A stretch of 64,000 bases of DNA from an uncultured Bacteroidales bacterium (GTDB taxonomy: Bacteria > Bacteroidota > Bacteroidia > Bacteroidales > Muribaculaceae), in NCBI GenBank assembly GCA_947573135.1, contig CANPDU010000009.1:1-64000 (forward strand). The letters run 5' to 3'. The notes below the pieces were generated by a model, which saw nothing but the letters and a program-made list of their open reading frames with translations, was not told where the DNA came from and did not search any database. Position numbers and translations under genes: made by a program. Numbering within the stretch: position 1 is the first letter of the stretch; the number at the start of each line of letters is the position of its first letter. Below, one piece after another: positions 36,507 through 45,471 of this stretch.

Positions 36507-38318
36507 ATGCCTACAAAAAATATAGAACCGAAACTCCGACTAATCAGTGAATACACACTCCTTGAAAAGGATGATGTATTTGAGATTCCGCAATATCAAC
36601 GTGCATATTCTTGGACAATACTCCATTGTAGCAAGCTATGGCAAGATATTGAGTCATTTATCGATAGTGGGGCTGAAGATCCTTATTTCTTCGGTACAAT
36701 TATCGTTGACTGCTCGACACCGAATCATCTCAGTCTTATCGATGGTCAACAACGCACCACTACCTTCTTATTATTACTCAAGGCACTTCAGCTTCGACTA
36801 AAGGATGCTTTGGACAAACTAAACATGGGGCCCGACACAAAAGCATTATGGTTAGGTCTCAGCACAAGTTACAGCACTATCCTTAAGATCCTCTATAAGG
36901 CAGACGATGATAAGGAAGTGGCTATTGAGAAGTCATGGGATAATGCTCGCAGAACAGTTATCCTTAAGAATAATTCCATTAACGAACTCCATCGTGATGA
37001 CTTCCAAATCATTATGGATGCTGAATCATATTGGGAGGCAGAGAAAAAAGTTTATAAGATACCTCGAAAGCAGAAAGATAATAAATATACAAACTTTTTC
37101 CGTAACTTCAAGTACTTTTGCGATGAGTTGGCGAAATACTCCGAGTCTAATCTCAACAATTTCGCCAAGATATTTTTGTCGAAGTGTCAAATCATAGAAA
37201 TCAGAAGTTGGCAAATTGAACAGGCTATTACAATGTTCAACTCGCTTAACTCAACCGGAATGCCACTAAGTGATGCCGATATTATATCTGCACAGCTCTA
37301 TTCATTCTCTGGTGAATCCGACCGAGAAAAATTTATGTCAGCATGGCAGAAAATCAAAGAATTGGCTAATGAACTCGGGCAGCGAAAGATTATCGACATT
37401 GACGGTGTGCTTCAGCAGTTCATGTATATGAACCGCGCAGAAAAGCAACATTACAAACTAAATGAGGTGACAACACCCGGCCTTAGAAAATATTATCTAA
37501 CCGAACATGCCGAGATACTCCGCGAACCAATGTTTCTCTGCGGAAAATTTAAAAAGATTCTTGATATTTGGGATAAAATCAAGGATTATCAAATTATAAA
37601 ACTGCTTTTGAAGTTTAATGAGAATTTTAAACTATTCCTCATCAGCTATCTGAACAGATATGATGTCGACAAGATTGACAAAGATGTTGTGCAACCAATA
37701 GCTGAATGCATGTTGCGCCTGTTCGCTATAATTGAGTCTGGAGATGCAAGTTATTCTGCATCTAAATTCAAGACGTTCCTTTTCAATGAAAATTTCAGGC
37801 TCGTTGATTCGACATATCCACTCGCCAAGATAATACAAGATTTCAACAATCACATTTCCAATACATGGAAAGAAGATGCAGTAGCCACTGATCTGCGTTC
37901 ATATGAGAAGAATATCCTCGTTTATCTCAATGAATACCTCTACGCCAAAGAGCAGAACCGCTACTTTGACATTGATGAACGCACTAACGTAGAACACATT
38001 ATGCCGGCAAGCGGCCACAATATAGAGGTTATTAGAGAAGATGCCGGGATAGAAGATGAGGAAGAATTTGCGATTCTCGTCAACCAACTCGGTAATAAGA
38101 TTCTTCTTGAAGAAACTATCAATAAATCAATTAGTAACGATTGGTTCAAGACAAAGAAAGGAAGCACTCTGAAGAGTCGTAACGGCTATGTGGGCAGCAG
38201 CTTTGGTTTTGCCCTCGACCTCGCCAAATGGCCTAAAGATCGTTGGGAGAAAGATGATATAACAGCTGCCACCGAAGCCGCAGCGCGTAGAATTACGAAT
38301 TTTATTTTCAACAAATGA
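36507..38318 (+). CDS. DUF262/DUF1524 (GmrSD-like) nuclease inside the hsd operon
   Basis: 603 residues. The N-terminal DUF262 domain (about 15-300) has FEIPQYQRAYSW and the ParB-like LIDGQQRTTT. The C-terminal DUF1524 HNH-type nuclease (about 480-600) has NVEHIMPASG and QLGNKILLEETINKSISN. GmrSD-type proteins restrict modified phage DNA in an NTP-dependent way. It lies between hsdS and hsdR, 8 bases after the former and overlapping the latter by 4 bases, so it is part of the same unit: a type IV-like activity that could catch phages whose modified DNA escapes the type I enzyme. Confidence 0.88.
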   Translation: MPTKNIEPKLRLISEYTLLEKDDVFEIPQYQRAYSWTILHCSKLWQDIESFIDSGAEDPYFFGTIIVDCSTPNHLSLIDGQQRTTTFLLLLKALQLRLKDALDKLNMGPDTKALWLGLSTSYSTILKILYKADDDKEVAIEKSWDNARRTVILKNNSINELHRDDFQIIMDAESYWEAEKKVYKIPRKQKDNKYTNFFRNFKYFCDELAKYSESNLNNFAKIFLSKCQIIEIRSWQIEQAITMFNSLNSTGMPLSDADIISAQLYSFSGESDREKFMSAWQKIKELANELGQRKIIDIDGVLQQFMYMNRAEKQHYKLNEVTTPGLRKYYLTEHAEILREPMFLCGKFKKILDIWDKIKDYQIIKLLLKFNENFKLFLISYLNRYDVDKIDKDVVQPIAECMLRLFAIIESGDASYSASKFKTFLFNENFRLVDSTYPLAKIIQDFNNHISNTWKEDAVATDLRSYEKNILVYLNEYLYAKEQNRYFDIDERTNVEHIMPASGHNIEVIREDAGIEDEEEFAILVNQLGNKILLEETINKSISNDWFKTKKGSTLKSRNGYVGSSFGFALDLAKWPKDRWEKDDITAATEAAARRITNFIFNK

Positions 38319-41300
38319 GCCCCCAGACCAATACCCGGGAAGATGGGTTTGAACAGCTTATAGAACGCGCTCTTGTCGGTTCTACTATCGAAGAACGTCG
38401 CAACGAGGGCATTCCTCTGACTGCTGAATTTGCCGACCGTCAGACACCCGGCGACAAATTCTATTGGGGTCGTCCTGATGACTTCAAGAAAAACGAAGCC
38501 GTCGACTCCCGGCGCCTGTGGTCGTTCCTCGAGGCCACACAACGCGACCTTCTCGACCAATGGCGCGGTCGCGGCGATATGCACGAGCGCATCGAAAAAG
38601 AGCTGAAACGCAAAATAGAGACTATCGGCTCGCTTGATGTGCTATGCAAGGGCTTGGAGGTTGACAACCTGCAGGGCGACAAACGCCTACGTCTTTTCTT
38701 TTCTCGTCCCAGTCAGGCCGACTCCGACAAGAGCCATATCCTTTACGGCATGAACCAGTTCTCCGTTACCCGTCAGGCAACCTACTCCAAGCTGCGACCG
38801 GGCAACGAACTCGACATGGTTATCTATGTCAACGGTCTGCCTATATTCACTTTTGAACTGAAAAATCCGTGGACGGGTCAGACTGCCAAATACGACGCCA
38901 TCAAGCAGTATCGCGAGAACCGCGACCCGCGCGACCCGATGCTAATGTTCGGACGTTGCCTTGCGCACTTCGCCGTCGATAAAGACGAGATATATTTCTG
39001 CACCCGTCTTGAAGGCAAAAAGTCATTTTTTATGCCCTTTAACCAGGGCTTGCCTAACGGTCAGGGCGCAGGTAACCCGGTAAACCCAAACGGACATAAA
39101 ACATCATACCTTTGGGAACGTATTCTACGCAAGGATGTTATCGCCGACCTTATTTCTAACTTCGCCATGATGGACTATGGCGAAGCCAAAAAGAAACAGG
39201 CGGTACCTCACATCCTGCGCAACGCCAAGAAACTTATCTTTCCACGATACCACCAACTCGACATTGTCAACCGACTGCTTGATGAAGTCGGAACAAAGGG
39301 CGTGGGAGGCCATTATCTGATACAGCACTCGGCAGGTTCGGGCAAGACAAACTCAATTTCGTGGCTCGCCTTCAAACTTATCAAGGCTACGCCCAAAACT
39401 ATGGATGCAGTGAGAGCCGTCGCCCTCGACCGACAGCTTTTTCAGACGGTTATCATTGTTACCGACCGAAAAGTACTCGACTCGCAGCTTACCGCTAATG
39501 TCAAGGCATTTTCGCCCGGCAAAGACATTGTGGCCCATGCCGATACATCGAAGCAGCTCAAAGAGGCTATTGAGGCCGGCAAGCGCATTATCCTCACCAC
39601 CATACAGAAGTTCCCCTATATTGTCGGCGACATTGCCGATATGAAAAACAGCAGCTTCGCCGTCATAATCGACGAGGCACACAGCAGTCAGAGCGGCATC
39701 GCTGCCGACAAACTCAACGCCTCGCTCGGACGAGATGAGGACCAGAACGGCGGTGACATCGACGAACTTATCGACCGTCTTATCCAAGAGCGAAAGATGA
39801 GCGCAAACACATCGTATTTCGCTTTTACTGCCACACCCAAACGCGAAACTTTGGAACGTTTCGGTATCGAAATGCCCGACGGCAGCTACCGACCGTTCCA
39901 TCTCTATTCGATGAAACAGGCCATTGAGGAAGGCTTTATCCGCGATGTACTCACGAATTATACCACTTATCATAGCTTCTATGAAGTGGCTAAACGTACC
40001 GAGGAAAACCCGGAATACGACGAGGCCCGCGCTCAAAAACTGCTGCGCAAGATGGTTGAGCGCGAACCGCACACCATTGAGGCTAAAGCCGACGTGATGT
40101 TGAGCCACTTCGACGCAAAGGTATTTCGCTCGCGTAAACTCGCAGGGAAAGCTAAAGCGATGGTTGTTACCAAAGACATAGAATGTGCCATACGCTATTA
40201 CTTCGCTTTGCGCAAACTCGCCGAGGAAAGGCATCTGCCTTACAATATCCTTGTAGCCTTTTCCGGCACTAAGGAAGTTGACGGCGTAGAGCACACCGAG
40301 GGCGCCCTTAACGGTTTCCCCGATTCCAAGACCCCGGAGGAATTTGAGAAACCCGAGAACCGCATACTTGTTGTTGCCAACAAGTATCTTACAGGTTTCG
40401 ACCAGGAACTTCTCTCTACAATGTATATCGACAAGCCTCTCGGCGGAGTGCTTGCCGTGCAGACTCTCTCTCGTCTGAACCGCATCTCGCCGGAAAACAA
40501 CAAGCGCAACGAGGATATCTTTGTGCTAGACTTCTTCAACACGATTGACGATATAAAAACGGCCTTCGACGATTTCTATACTTCAACCACGCTCGACCAA
40601 GCGACCGACCCGAACGTATTGAGCGAACTCCGAAGTACATTGCTTGATCTCGGCGTATTCACGGAGGATGAGATTAATCAGTTCAACGAACTGTTCCATC
40701 GCGGGGCGGAGCAAGACGAGCTTTCTCCAATCCTTGATGCTGCACAGAACCGTTACGACAATGAAATTGAATGGCCGGAAAACGGACAAGCAGACTTCAA
40801 GATGAAGTGCAAGCAATTTGTAAAAGTCTATTCCCGAATTGCCGCCCTTATGGTGTTTGATGCTCCGGCATGGGAAAAGATGTACTGGTATTTGCGTCTG
40901 TTAATTCCACAGCTCAAAGTACCAGAGAACGGAGGTATCGATATTTCTGATTTGTTCGACAACACAGACCTCAACACCTACGCGCTGAGCCGTACCGCAC
41001 TCAACGAGCACATAGAACTTGATGCTGATGAAACACGCCTTGACCCATTGGTTCCGAAAATGGTAAATGCCGGTGGTACGGAGGATGACCGTACAGCCTT
41101 TGACATCATCCTCGAACACTTCAACGAGCGACACATGAACGGTTGGGGCGCCACGCCAGAGGAGCAACGCACAAAGGTTGTGCGCATCGCTCAAATTGTC
41201 ACACAGCAGGCACAATATCAGAATACAGTAGTGGGCAATCCAGACACCGAAGCTGCGGAGAGAATGTTCCAAGAAATTCTCAACCGTGCTATGGCACAGC

Positions 41301-41467
41301 AACGCAACGCCGACCTGTCGCTCTATCGTCAGTTCCGCGCCGATGAAACATTCCGTCACGACTTCGCAAACCTCGTTCATGCAGCCATTGAGAATGTGGA
41401 CTATCTTGCATCTCAGCAATATTTGATTGCGCCCAATAATCCGACATCTTTAGCTGCTGAACCGTAA
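38315..41467 (+). CDS. hsdR: Type I restriction endonuclease / translocase subunit
   Basis: 1050 residues. An N-terminal PD-(D/E)xK nuclease domain has LDMVIYVNGLPIFTFELKNP (about 166-186). A superfamily 2 translocase follows with Walker A HSAGSGKTNS (about 337), DEAH box IIDEAHSSQSG (about 451), motif III FAFTATPKR, and LVVANKYLTGFDQ and QTLSRLNR in the second RecA lobe. The C-terminal helical part (about 800-1050) should contact the methylase. It cuts DNA that lacks methylation at the HsdS site, after ATP-driven translocation. Confidence 0.95.
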   Translation: MSPQTNTREDGFEQLIERALVGSTIEERRNEGIPLTAEFADRQTPGDKFYWGRPDDFKKNEAVDSRRLWSFLEATQRDLLDQWRGRGDMHERIEKELKRKIETIGSLDVLCKGLEVDNLQGDKRLRLFFSRPSQADSDKSHILYGMNQFSVTRQATYSKLRPGNELDMVIYVNGLPIFTFELKNPWTGQTAKYDAIKQYRENRDPRDPMLMFGRCLAHFAVDKDEIYFCTRLEGKKSFFMPFNQGLPNGQGAGNPVNPNGHKTSYLWERILRKDVIADLISNFAMMDYGEAKKKQAVPHILRNAKKLIFPRYHQLDIVNRLLDEVGTKGVGGHYLIQHSAGSGKTNSISWLAFKLIKATPKTMDAVRAVALDRQLFQTVIIVTDRKVLDSQLTANVKAFSPGKDIVAHADTSKQLKEAIEAGKRIILTTIQKFPYIVGDIADMKNSSFAVIIDEAHSSQSGIAADKLNASLGRDEDQNGGDIDELIDRLIQERKMSANTSYFAFTATPKRETLERFGIEMPDGSYRPFHLYSMKQAIEEGFIRDVLTNYTTYHSFYEVAKRTEENPEYDEARAQKLLRKMVEREPHTIEAKADVMLSHFDAKVFRSRKLAGKAKAMVVTKDIECAIRYYFALRKLAEERHLPYNILVAFSGTKEVDGVEHTEGALNGFPDSKTPEEFEKPENRILVVANKYLTGFDQELLSTMYIDKPLGGVLAVQTLSRLNRISPENNKRNEDIFVLDFFNTIDDIKTAFDDFYTSTTLDQATDPNVLSELRSTLLDLGVFTEDEINQFNELFHRGAEQDELSPILDAAQNRYDNEIEWPENGQADFKMKCKQFVKVYSRIAALMVFDAPAWEKMYWYLRLLIPQLKVPENGGIDISDLFDNTDLNTYALSRTALNEHIELDADETRLDPLVPKMVNAGGTEDDRTAFDIILEHFNERHMNGWGATPEEQRTKVVRIAQIVTQQAQYQNTVVGNPDTEAAERMFQEILNRAMAQQRNADLSLYRQFRADETFRHDFANLVHAAIENVDYLASQQYLIAPNNPTSLAAEP

Positions 41468-41480
41468 CAATGTAGCCAAT

Positions 41481-43208
41481 ATGACCATTAAGGAATTAAA
41501 AAACAATTTATTAAAATCGTTATACACAAGATATAAAGATAATAAAGTTGGGGGAATCCAGCTCACAGAGTTGTGCAAAGAGGATAAGCTGATTTATGAT
41601 TCATTGTCTCAACTTTCTTCTGCAGCTGAGAGCTTGAAGGATTCAGGTTATATTAATGCCGCATTCTTTGAAGGCGGCGACGCTTTGATAATGTCTTTGA
41701 CTGCTAATGGAATTGAATATGTTGAGGAAAATTTATTGACTATAGAAGACCAAGTTTTAGATGGATTAAAGGATACAGAAACCGCTATAAAAAACGGAAC
41801 TATATTTGATATAGGTGATGGAGATAACACATCTCCCGAGCATATACATTCTGATTCGCACTCGTCAACAAGTAACCAATATTTTCGGGCAAAATCCGAT
41901 TATCGAAAGGTTGTAGATAAAGATGCGAGGCCTTGTTTTGGAGTTGACTCTTTAGCTGAGTGTTACGCAAAACAAATTGAAAAAATTGCCGAAAGCTCTG
42001 TTGATGCAGTCCCAATGATCGGAATCTTTGGCCCATGGGGGCGTGGTAAAACTTATTTTTATTCCCGTTTAAAGGACTACTTTATCAAAAGCCAGAATAC
42101 AAAATTCGAGTTCATTGAGTTTAACGCATGGAAACACCGAGATGCACCAGCAATCTGGGCCTATTTATATGAAACCATCTATAGACATTCATCATGGTGG
42201 GTTAAAACTAAATTGTTCCTAAAAAATAATCGGCAGGGGGCTTTAAAAATAACCGTTCTATTTGTTTTAGCGTGGCTACTAAGTCTCTTTTTTGCGAAGC
42301 TTCCTAATCTGAGCGAGAGAGTCATCTCTTTATTTAAAGACTTATCTCTTCCTATAGCCTGGACTGGTATTTTGTCAGTAATCGTTTATAGTTTTATCAA
42401 TAATCCGACCACAGCTTTAAGCTTAATCAAAAAGTACTCAGGAAGAAGATCTTTCACCTCTGAACTTGGAGTACAAAACGAAGTGGAGCAACATCTCGTA
42501 TCGTTATTAAAATTGATGGTTACGGACCCGGATAAGAAACGAATTCTTCTTTATGTGGATGACATTGATAGATGCAGTGCTATAAAAATGATTGATGTAA
42601 TTGATTCTTTACGCGTTATCCTTGAAAATGAGGAAATCAGAAAACGACTCGTTGTACTTTGTAGCCTTGATGAGAATAAGATTATATCAGGATTCATTCA
42701 TCTTAACCAAAGTATTTATTCTTCCGAAAATGACAAACTGGCAACTATGGCAAGGGAACATTTGGAAAAATTGTTCCTATTCGGAATCAAGTTGCCAGAG
42801 CTAGATACAACCCAACAAATTCTGTTCGTACGTTCGATAATAATTCACGGTAAAGAGTCAACAGTGTCGTCTCCTAATGAAACTGAAACTCCATATAGCA
42901 CATATAGAAAGAATGCATCGCTGATACCTATATCAGCTTCTGAAGAAGAAAAGGAAATTAATGATACTGTTATAGAAGATATTCTTAATGAGTTTATTAT
43001 TAATTACGATGGGACATTAACGCCTCGCAAACTTCGTATCCTATATTATAGGCTCTTAATGGCAATAAATATAGCTGCCGCTGGTGGTGGAGCTATGACG
43101 CGAGAAGTCGCAATGAAAATATTGGAACAATCTACGAAAGTCAATTATAAAAACGATTCGACTGAAACAGCATTATCTGATATTGTTGAAATGGTAGTTC
43201 CTTTCTAA
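41481..43208 (+). CDS. KAP-family P-loop NTPase with membrane segments
   Basis: 575 residues. The N-terminus (about 1-85) looks like a winged helix (GGIQLTELCKEDKLIYDSL). The KAP domain has Walker A GPWGRGKT (184-191) and Walker B ILLYVDDIDRC (about 355-365). Two membrane segments (about 255-273 and 291-307) are inserted between them, as typical of KAP NTPases such as phage-exclusion protein PifA. It begins 13 bases after hsdR and ends the plus-strand defence unit. Low-GC codons in the KAP part differ from hsdR, so it may have joined separately. Membrane-linked antiphage action is inferred from the family. Confidence 0.82.
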   Translation: MTIKELKNNLLKSLYTRYKDNKVGGIQLTELCKEDKLIYDSLSQLSSAAESLKDSGYINAAFFEGGDALIMSLTANGIEYVEENLLTIEDQVLDGLKDTETAIKNGTIFDIGDGDNTSPEHIHSDSHSSTSNQYFRAKSDYRKVVDKDARPCFGVDSLAECYAKQIEKIAESSVDAVPMIGIFGPWGRGKTYFYSRLKDYFIKSQNTKFEFIEFNAWKHRDAPAIWAYLYETIYRHSSWWVKTKLFLKNNRQGALKITVLFVLAWLLSLFFAKLPNLSERVISLFKDLSLPIAWTGILSVIVYSFINNPTTALSLIKKYSGRRSFTSELGVQNEVEQHLVSLLKLMVTDPDKKRILLYVDDIDRCSAIKMIDVIDSLRVILENEEIRKRLVVLCSLDENKIISGFIHLNQSIYSSENDKLATMAREHLEKLFLFGIKLPELDTTQQILFVRSIIIHGKESTVSSPNETETPYSTYRKNASLIPISASEEEKEINDTVIEDILNEFIINYDGTLTPRKLRILYYRLLMAINIAAAGGGAMTREVAMKILEQSTKVNYKNDSTETALSDIVEMVVPF

Positions 43209-43211
43209 TGT

Positions 43212-43328
43212 ATGGCGAAGAAATTTGAGATACGAAATAGCACGCCGGAGTTCCTGATCTTTCAGATTGAATGGAAAAATCAGGTGCCTAGGTGGTATAC
43301 CCCAATGAAACATGAGCAAGAAGAATGA
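43212..43328 (+). pseudogene. Remnant of a RhuM-family gene
   Basis: 38 codons: the first 20 (MAKKFEIRNSTPEFLIFQIE) are the standard N-terminus of RhuM-family proteins, after which the sequence departs from the family and stops. The remainder of the gene, about 300 residues in intact members, is absent. RhuM genes are frequent neighbours of hsd genes, so this is probably scar from an older gene content. It lies 3 bases after the KAP gene. Confidence 0.6.
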
Positions 43329-43403
43329 TCGTATATCACAAAAGGAAAGGAAGGTTCAGGCTTTTTTTCATAACTTTAGCGTTGAATAAGAAAAGATTAT
43401 ATT

Positions 43404-43619
43404 ATGTCGGAAGAGCAGATGAATAGTTATAGACTCACGTCGATGGAAGAGCCGGGCGATGAGCGCATGGCTCAGATTATGCGTGAGGTTGCTGAGGATG
43501 CCCGCGAAAGCACACGCCGGGCTGCCGAGCGTGTGGCTGCCGGGATTGAAACCGCTACGCAGGCGGCACGCGCAAGAGTTGAAGAAACATTAAACAGGCT
43601 CCGCAATGGCGGCAAGTAA
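43404..43619 (+). CDS. Small charged coiled-coil protein before the zeta-type kinase
   Basis: 71 residues, strongly helical, rich in Arg, Glu and Ala (RESTRRAAERVAAGIETATQ), no known family. It overlaps the start of the kinase gene by 14 bases. Gene order (small gene first, overlapping a toxin-like kinase) is that of an antitoxin, but it does not look like an epsilon antitoxin. A box TAACTTTA at 43371-43378 upstream is one base off the -7 consensus and may be its promoter. Confidence 0.6.
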   Translation: MSEEQMNSYRLTSMEEPGDERMAQIMREVAEDARESTRRAAERVAAGIETATQAARARVEETLNRLRNGGK

Positions 43620-44223
43620 TCATCGTCCAGTCCTGATTGTGATTGCCGGCCCCAACGGGTCGGGCAAGACTTCCGTGACCTCCAAGATTCTGCATCATGA
43701 GTGGCTGGAGGATTCGGAGTATATCAACCCGGACAATGTTGCCCGTGATGTGTTCGGTGACTGGAACAATCAGGAGTCTGTCATGAAAGCAGCCAACTAC
43801 TGCAACGATTGGCGTGAAAGATGCCTTGCCGAACGCAAAAGTCATATTTTTGAAACGGTGATGTCCGCTCCCGATAAGGTCGATTACATTCTAAGAGCGA
43901 AGCAAGCCGGATTTTTCATCCGCTTGTTCTTCGTTTCTACCGAATCCCCGACTATAAATGCGAAGCGAGTTGCCATCCGTGTGCTGAATGGCGGTCACGA
44001 TGTACCTATCCTCAAAATTATATCCCGTTACGACAAGTCCATCGCAAACTGTATAGCCTTGGCTCCATACGTTGACAGGCTCTATGTCTATGACAACTCT
44101 ATCGAGGATGTGGAAGCGCGTCTTCTGTTCCGACTGAGCGATGGCGAGCTTGCGAAACGCTATGTCGATGAGCTTCCCAGCTGGGCTTCGACTATACTTC
44201 CGGAAGGGGAAGCTACAAAATAA
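43606..44223 (+). CDS. Zeta-toxin-like P-loop kinase
   Basis: 205 residues. Walker A IAGPNGSGKTS (about 12-22), then YINPDNVARDVFG (substrate-side Asp) and SHIFETVMS (Glu-Thr), followed by FVSTESPTINAKRVAIRV. This is the layout of zeta-toxin/UDP-GlcNAc kinase-like proteins, which in toxic members phosphorylate UDP-GlcNAc and block cell-wall synthesis. Many chromosomal relatives have unproved activity. A small helical protein overlaps its start and is the likely partner. The DUF1016 nuclease gene follows 5 bases on. Confidence 0.8.
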   Translation: MAASNHRPVLIVIAGPNGSGKTSVTSKILHHEWLEDSEYINPDNVARDVFGDWNNQESVMKAANYCNDWRERCLAERKSHIFETVMSAPDKVDYILRAKQAGFFIRLFFVSTESPTINAKRVAIRVLNGGHDVPILKIISRYDKSIANCIALAPYVDRLYVYDNSIEDVEARLLFRLSDGELAKRYVDELPSWASTILPEGEATK

Positions 44224-44228
44224 CAAAA

Positions 44229-45222
44229 ATGAAAGATTTAGTATCTGAAATACGCTCGATTATTGAAACCTCTCGGTCTAATGCTGTCCGATCAGTTGAC
44301 TTTTGTCGCGTACAGATGTACTGGCAAATAGGACGACGCATTGTCGAGGAAGAACAAGGCGGCCAAGCCCGTGCCGAGTACGGAAAGAGTCTTATAAAGA
44401 ATCTTGCCCAAGAGATAGAACCCGAATACGGAAGTGGTTTTAGCTATCGTCAGCTTAATTTTGCAAGGCAGTTTTTCCTGGAATACCCAAAAGTGAACGC
44501 ACTGCGTTCACAATTCAATTGGACTCAGTATCGTGCATTAATTCAAATTCCAGACAAATACAAACGCGAATATTACGAGCTTGAAGCAGCAAGTAATTGC
44601 TGGACTGCACGCCAGATGCAACGTCAGATTAATTCAATGCTATATGAACGCTTGCTTCTTAGCAATGATAAAGAATCTGTGCTTGCAATGGCGCGGAAAG
44701 AGAGAGCACCAGAAGCACCGCAGGAAATAGTTAAAGATCCAATGGTGTTGGAATTTCTGGGTCTTGAAAAAAGGCTCATTATTACGAGAGTGATCTTGAA
44801 ACAGAGTTAATCAATCACTTACAAGAATTTATTCTTGAACTTGGAAATGGGTTCACTTTCGTAGCGCGTCAAAAACGAATCATTCTTGAAGATGATGAGT
44901 TTTTTATCGACTTAGTCTTTTACAACCGTCTTGCTCGCCGGTTCGTGATTTTGAGTTAAAGACAGGCGAGGTAACTCATCAGGATCTGGGACAATTGCAG
45001 ATGTATGTCAATTACTACGACCGTACGGAGAAACTCCCGGAGGAGAATCCCACAATCGGAATATTACTATGCACTGCCAAAAACGACACATTGGTTAAGA
45101 TGACCCTTCCCTCGGACAATAACACAATTGTTGCATCTAAATATCAACTCTATCTTCCCACAGAGCAGCAGTCGATAGCGGAAGTCGAGCGAGTTAAAAA
45201 GGAATGGGAAGAAACAAGATGA
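44229..45222 (+). pseudogene. YhcG/DUF1016-type PDDEXK nuclease, two frameshifts
   Basis: The pieces together give a full-length family member of about 330 residues: DUF1016 N-terminal helical domain, then the nuclease core DEFFIDLVFYNR...FELKTGE with D and ExK, then QMYVNYYDR...ENPTIGILLC. The frame breaks twice: at an A6 run (44767-44772) where one more A restores AHYYESDLE, and at a T4 run (44949-44952) where one more T restores FVIFELKTGE. Both breaks are single losses in homopolymers, so either the gene is dead or the sequence has read errors. An uninterrupted version would be a YhcG-like nuclease, found near type I restriction genes. Confidence 0.85.
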
Positions 45223-45309
45223 GATTAAAAACGACAAAGTAACCGATGTCATTCTTATGTATTTGAATCTCCATATTTGTACCATACATCACCAATGCGT
45301 TGATAATCA

Positions 45310-45402
45310 GATGTGGTTAAATTTGAGGATGTGAAGTAAGTTTCCAATTAAACAATAATAAAAATGGAGTGCTACTCAATGAGTTGCGCTCCATTTTTAT
45401 TT
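45310..45402 (+). repeat. Right copy of dnaK-3'-end repeat (candidate attR)
   Basis: Reads in frame as DVVKFEDVK-stop followed by a hairpin, matching [12 protein letters not shown] and terminator of dnaK. An in-frame stop (45304-45306) lies just upstream, so only the last nine codons are kept. The copy is more AT-rich than dnaK itself, which suggests it came with the element. Together with 23845-23933 it brackets about 21.5 kb. Confidence 0.75.
45361..45402 (+). terminator. Second dnaK-like terminator
   Basis: Stem 45361-45372 with 45386-45397 (one G-U), inner ACTC/GAGT pairs, then TTTTTATTT. Probably ends transcripts from the element; the gap 45403-45471 holds no gene. Confidence 0.8.
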
Positions 45403-45471
45403 ATAGTAATAAGGCTACTCCATAGTTAATGGTAATGGAGTTAACTCTATATTTGGGGAGAGAGATTTGAT

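Noticed and set aside
43404..43619. Epsilon antitoxin
   Set aside because: Length and composition differ; called an unknown small partner instead.
24076..45222. Self-transmissible conjugative element
   Set aside because: No conjugation channel, coupling protein or pilus genes lie between the repeats; only a relaxase, so mobilizable at most.
23845..45402. Chance similarity of two terminators
   Set aside because: The match continues into the coding end (FE[ED]VK and stop) and the pair brackets a recombinase-bearing block, so chance is unlikely.
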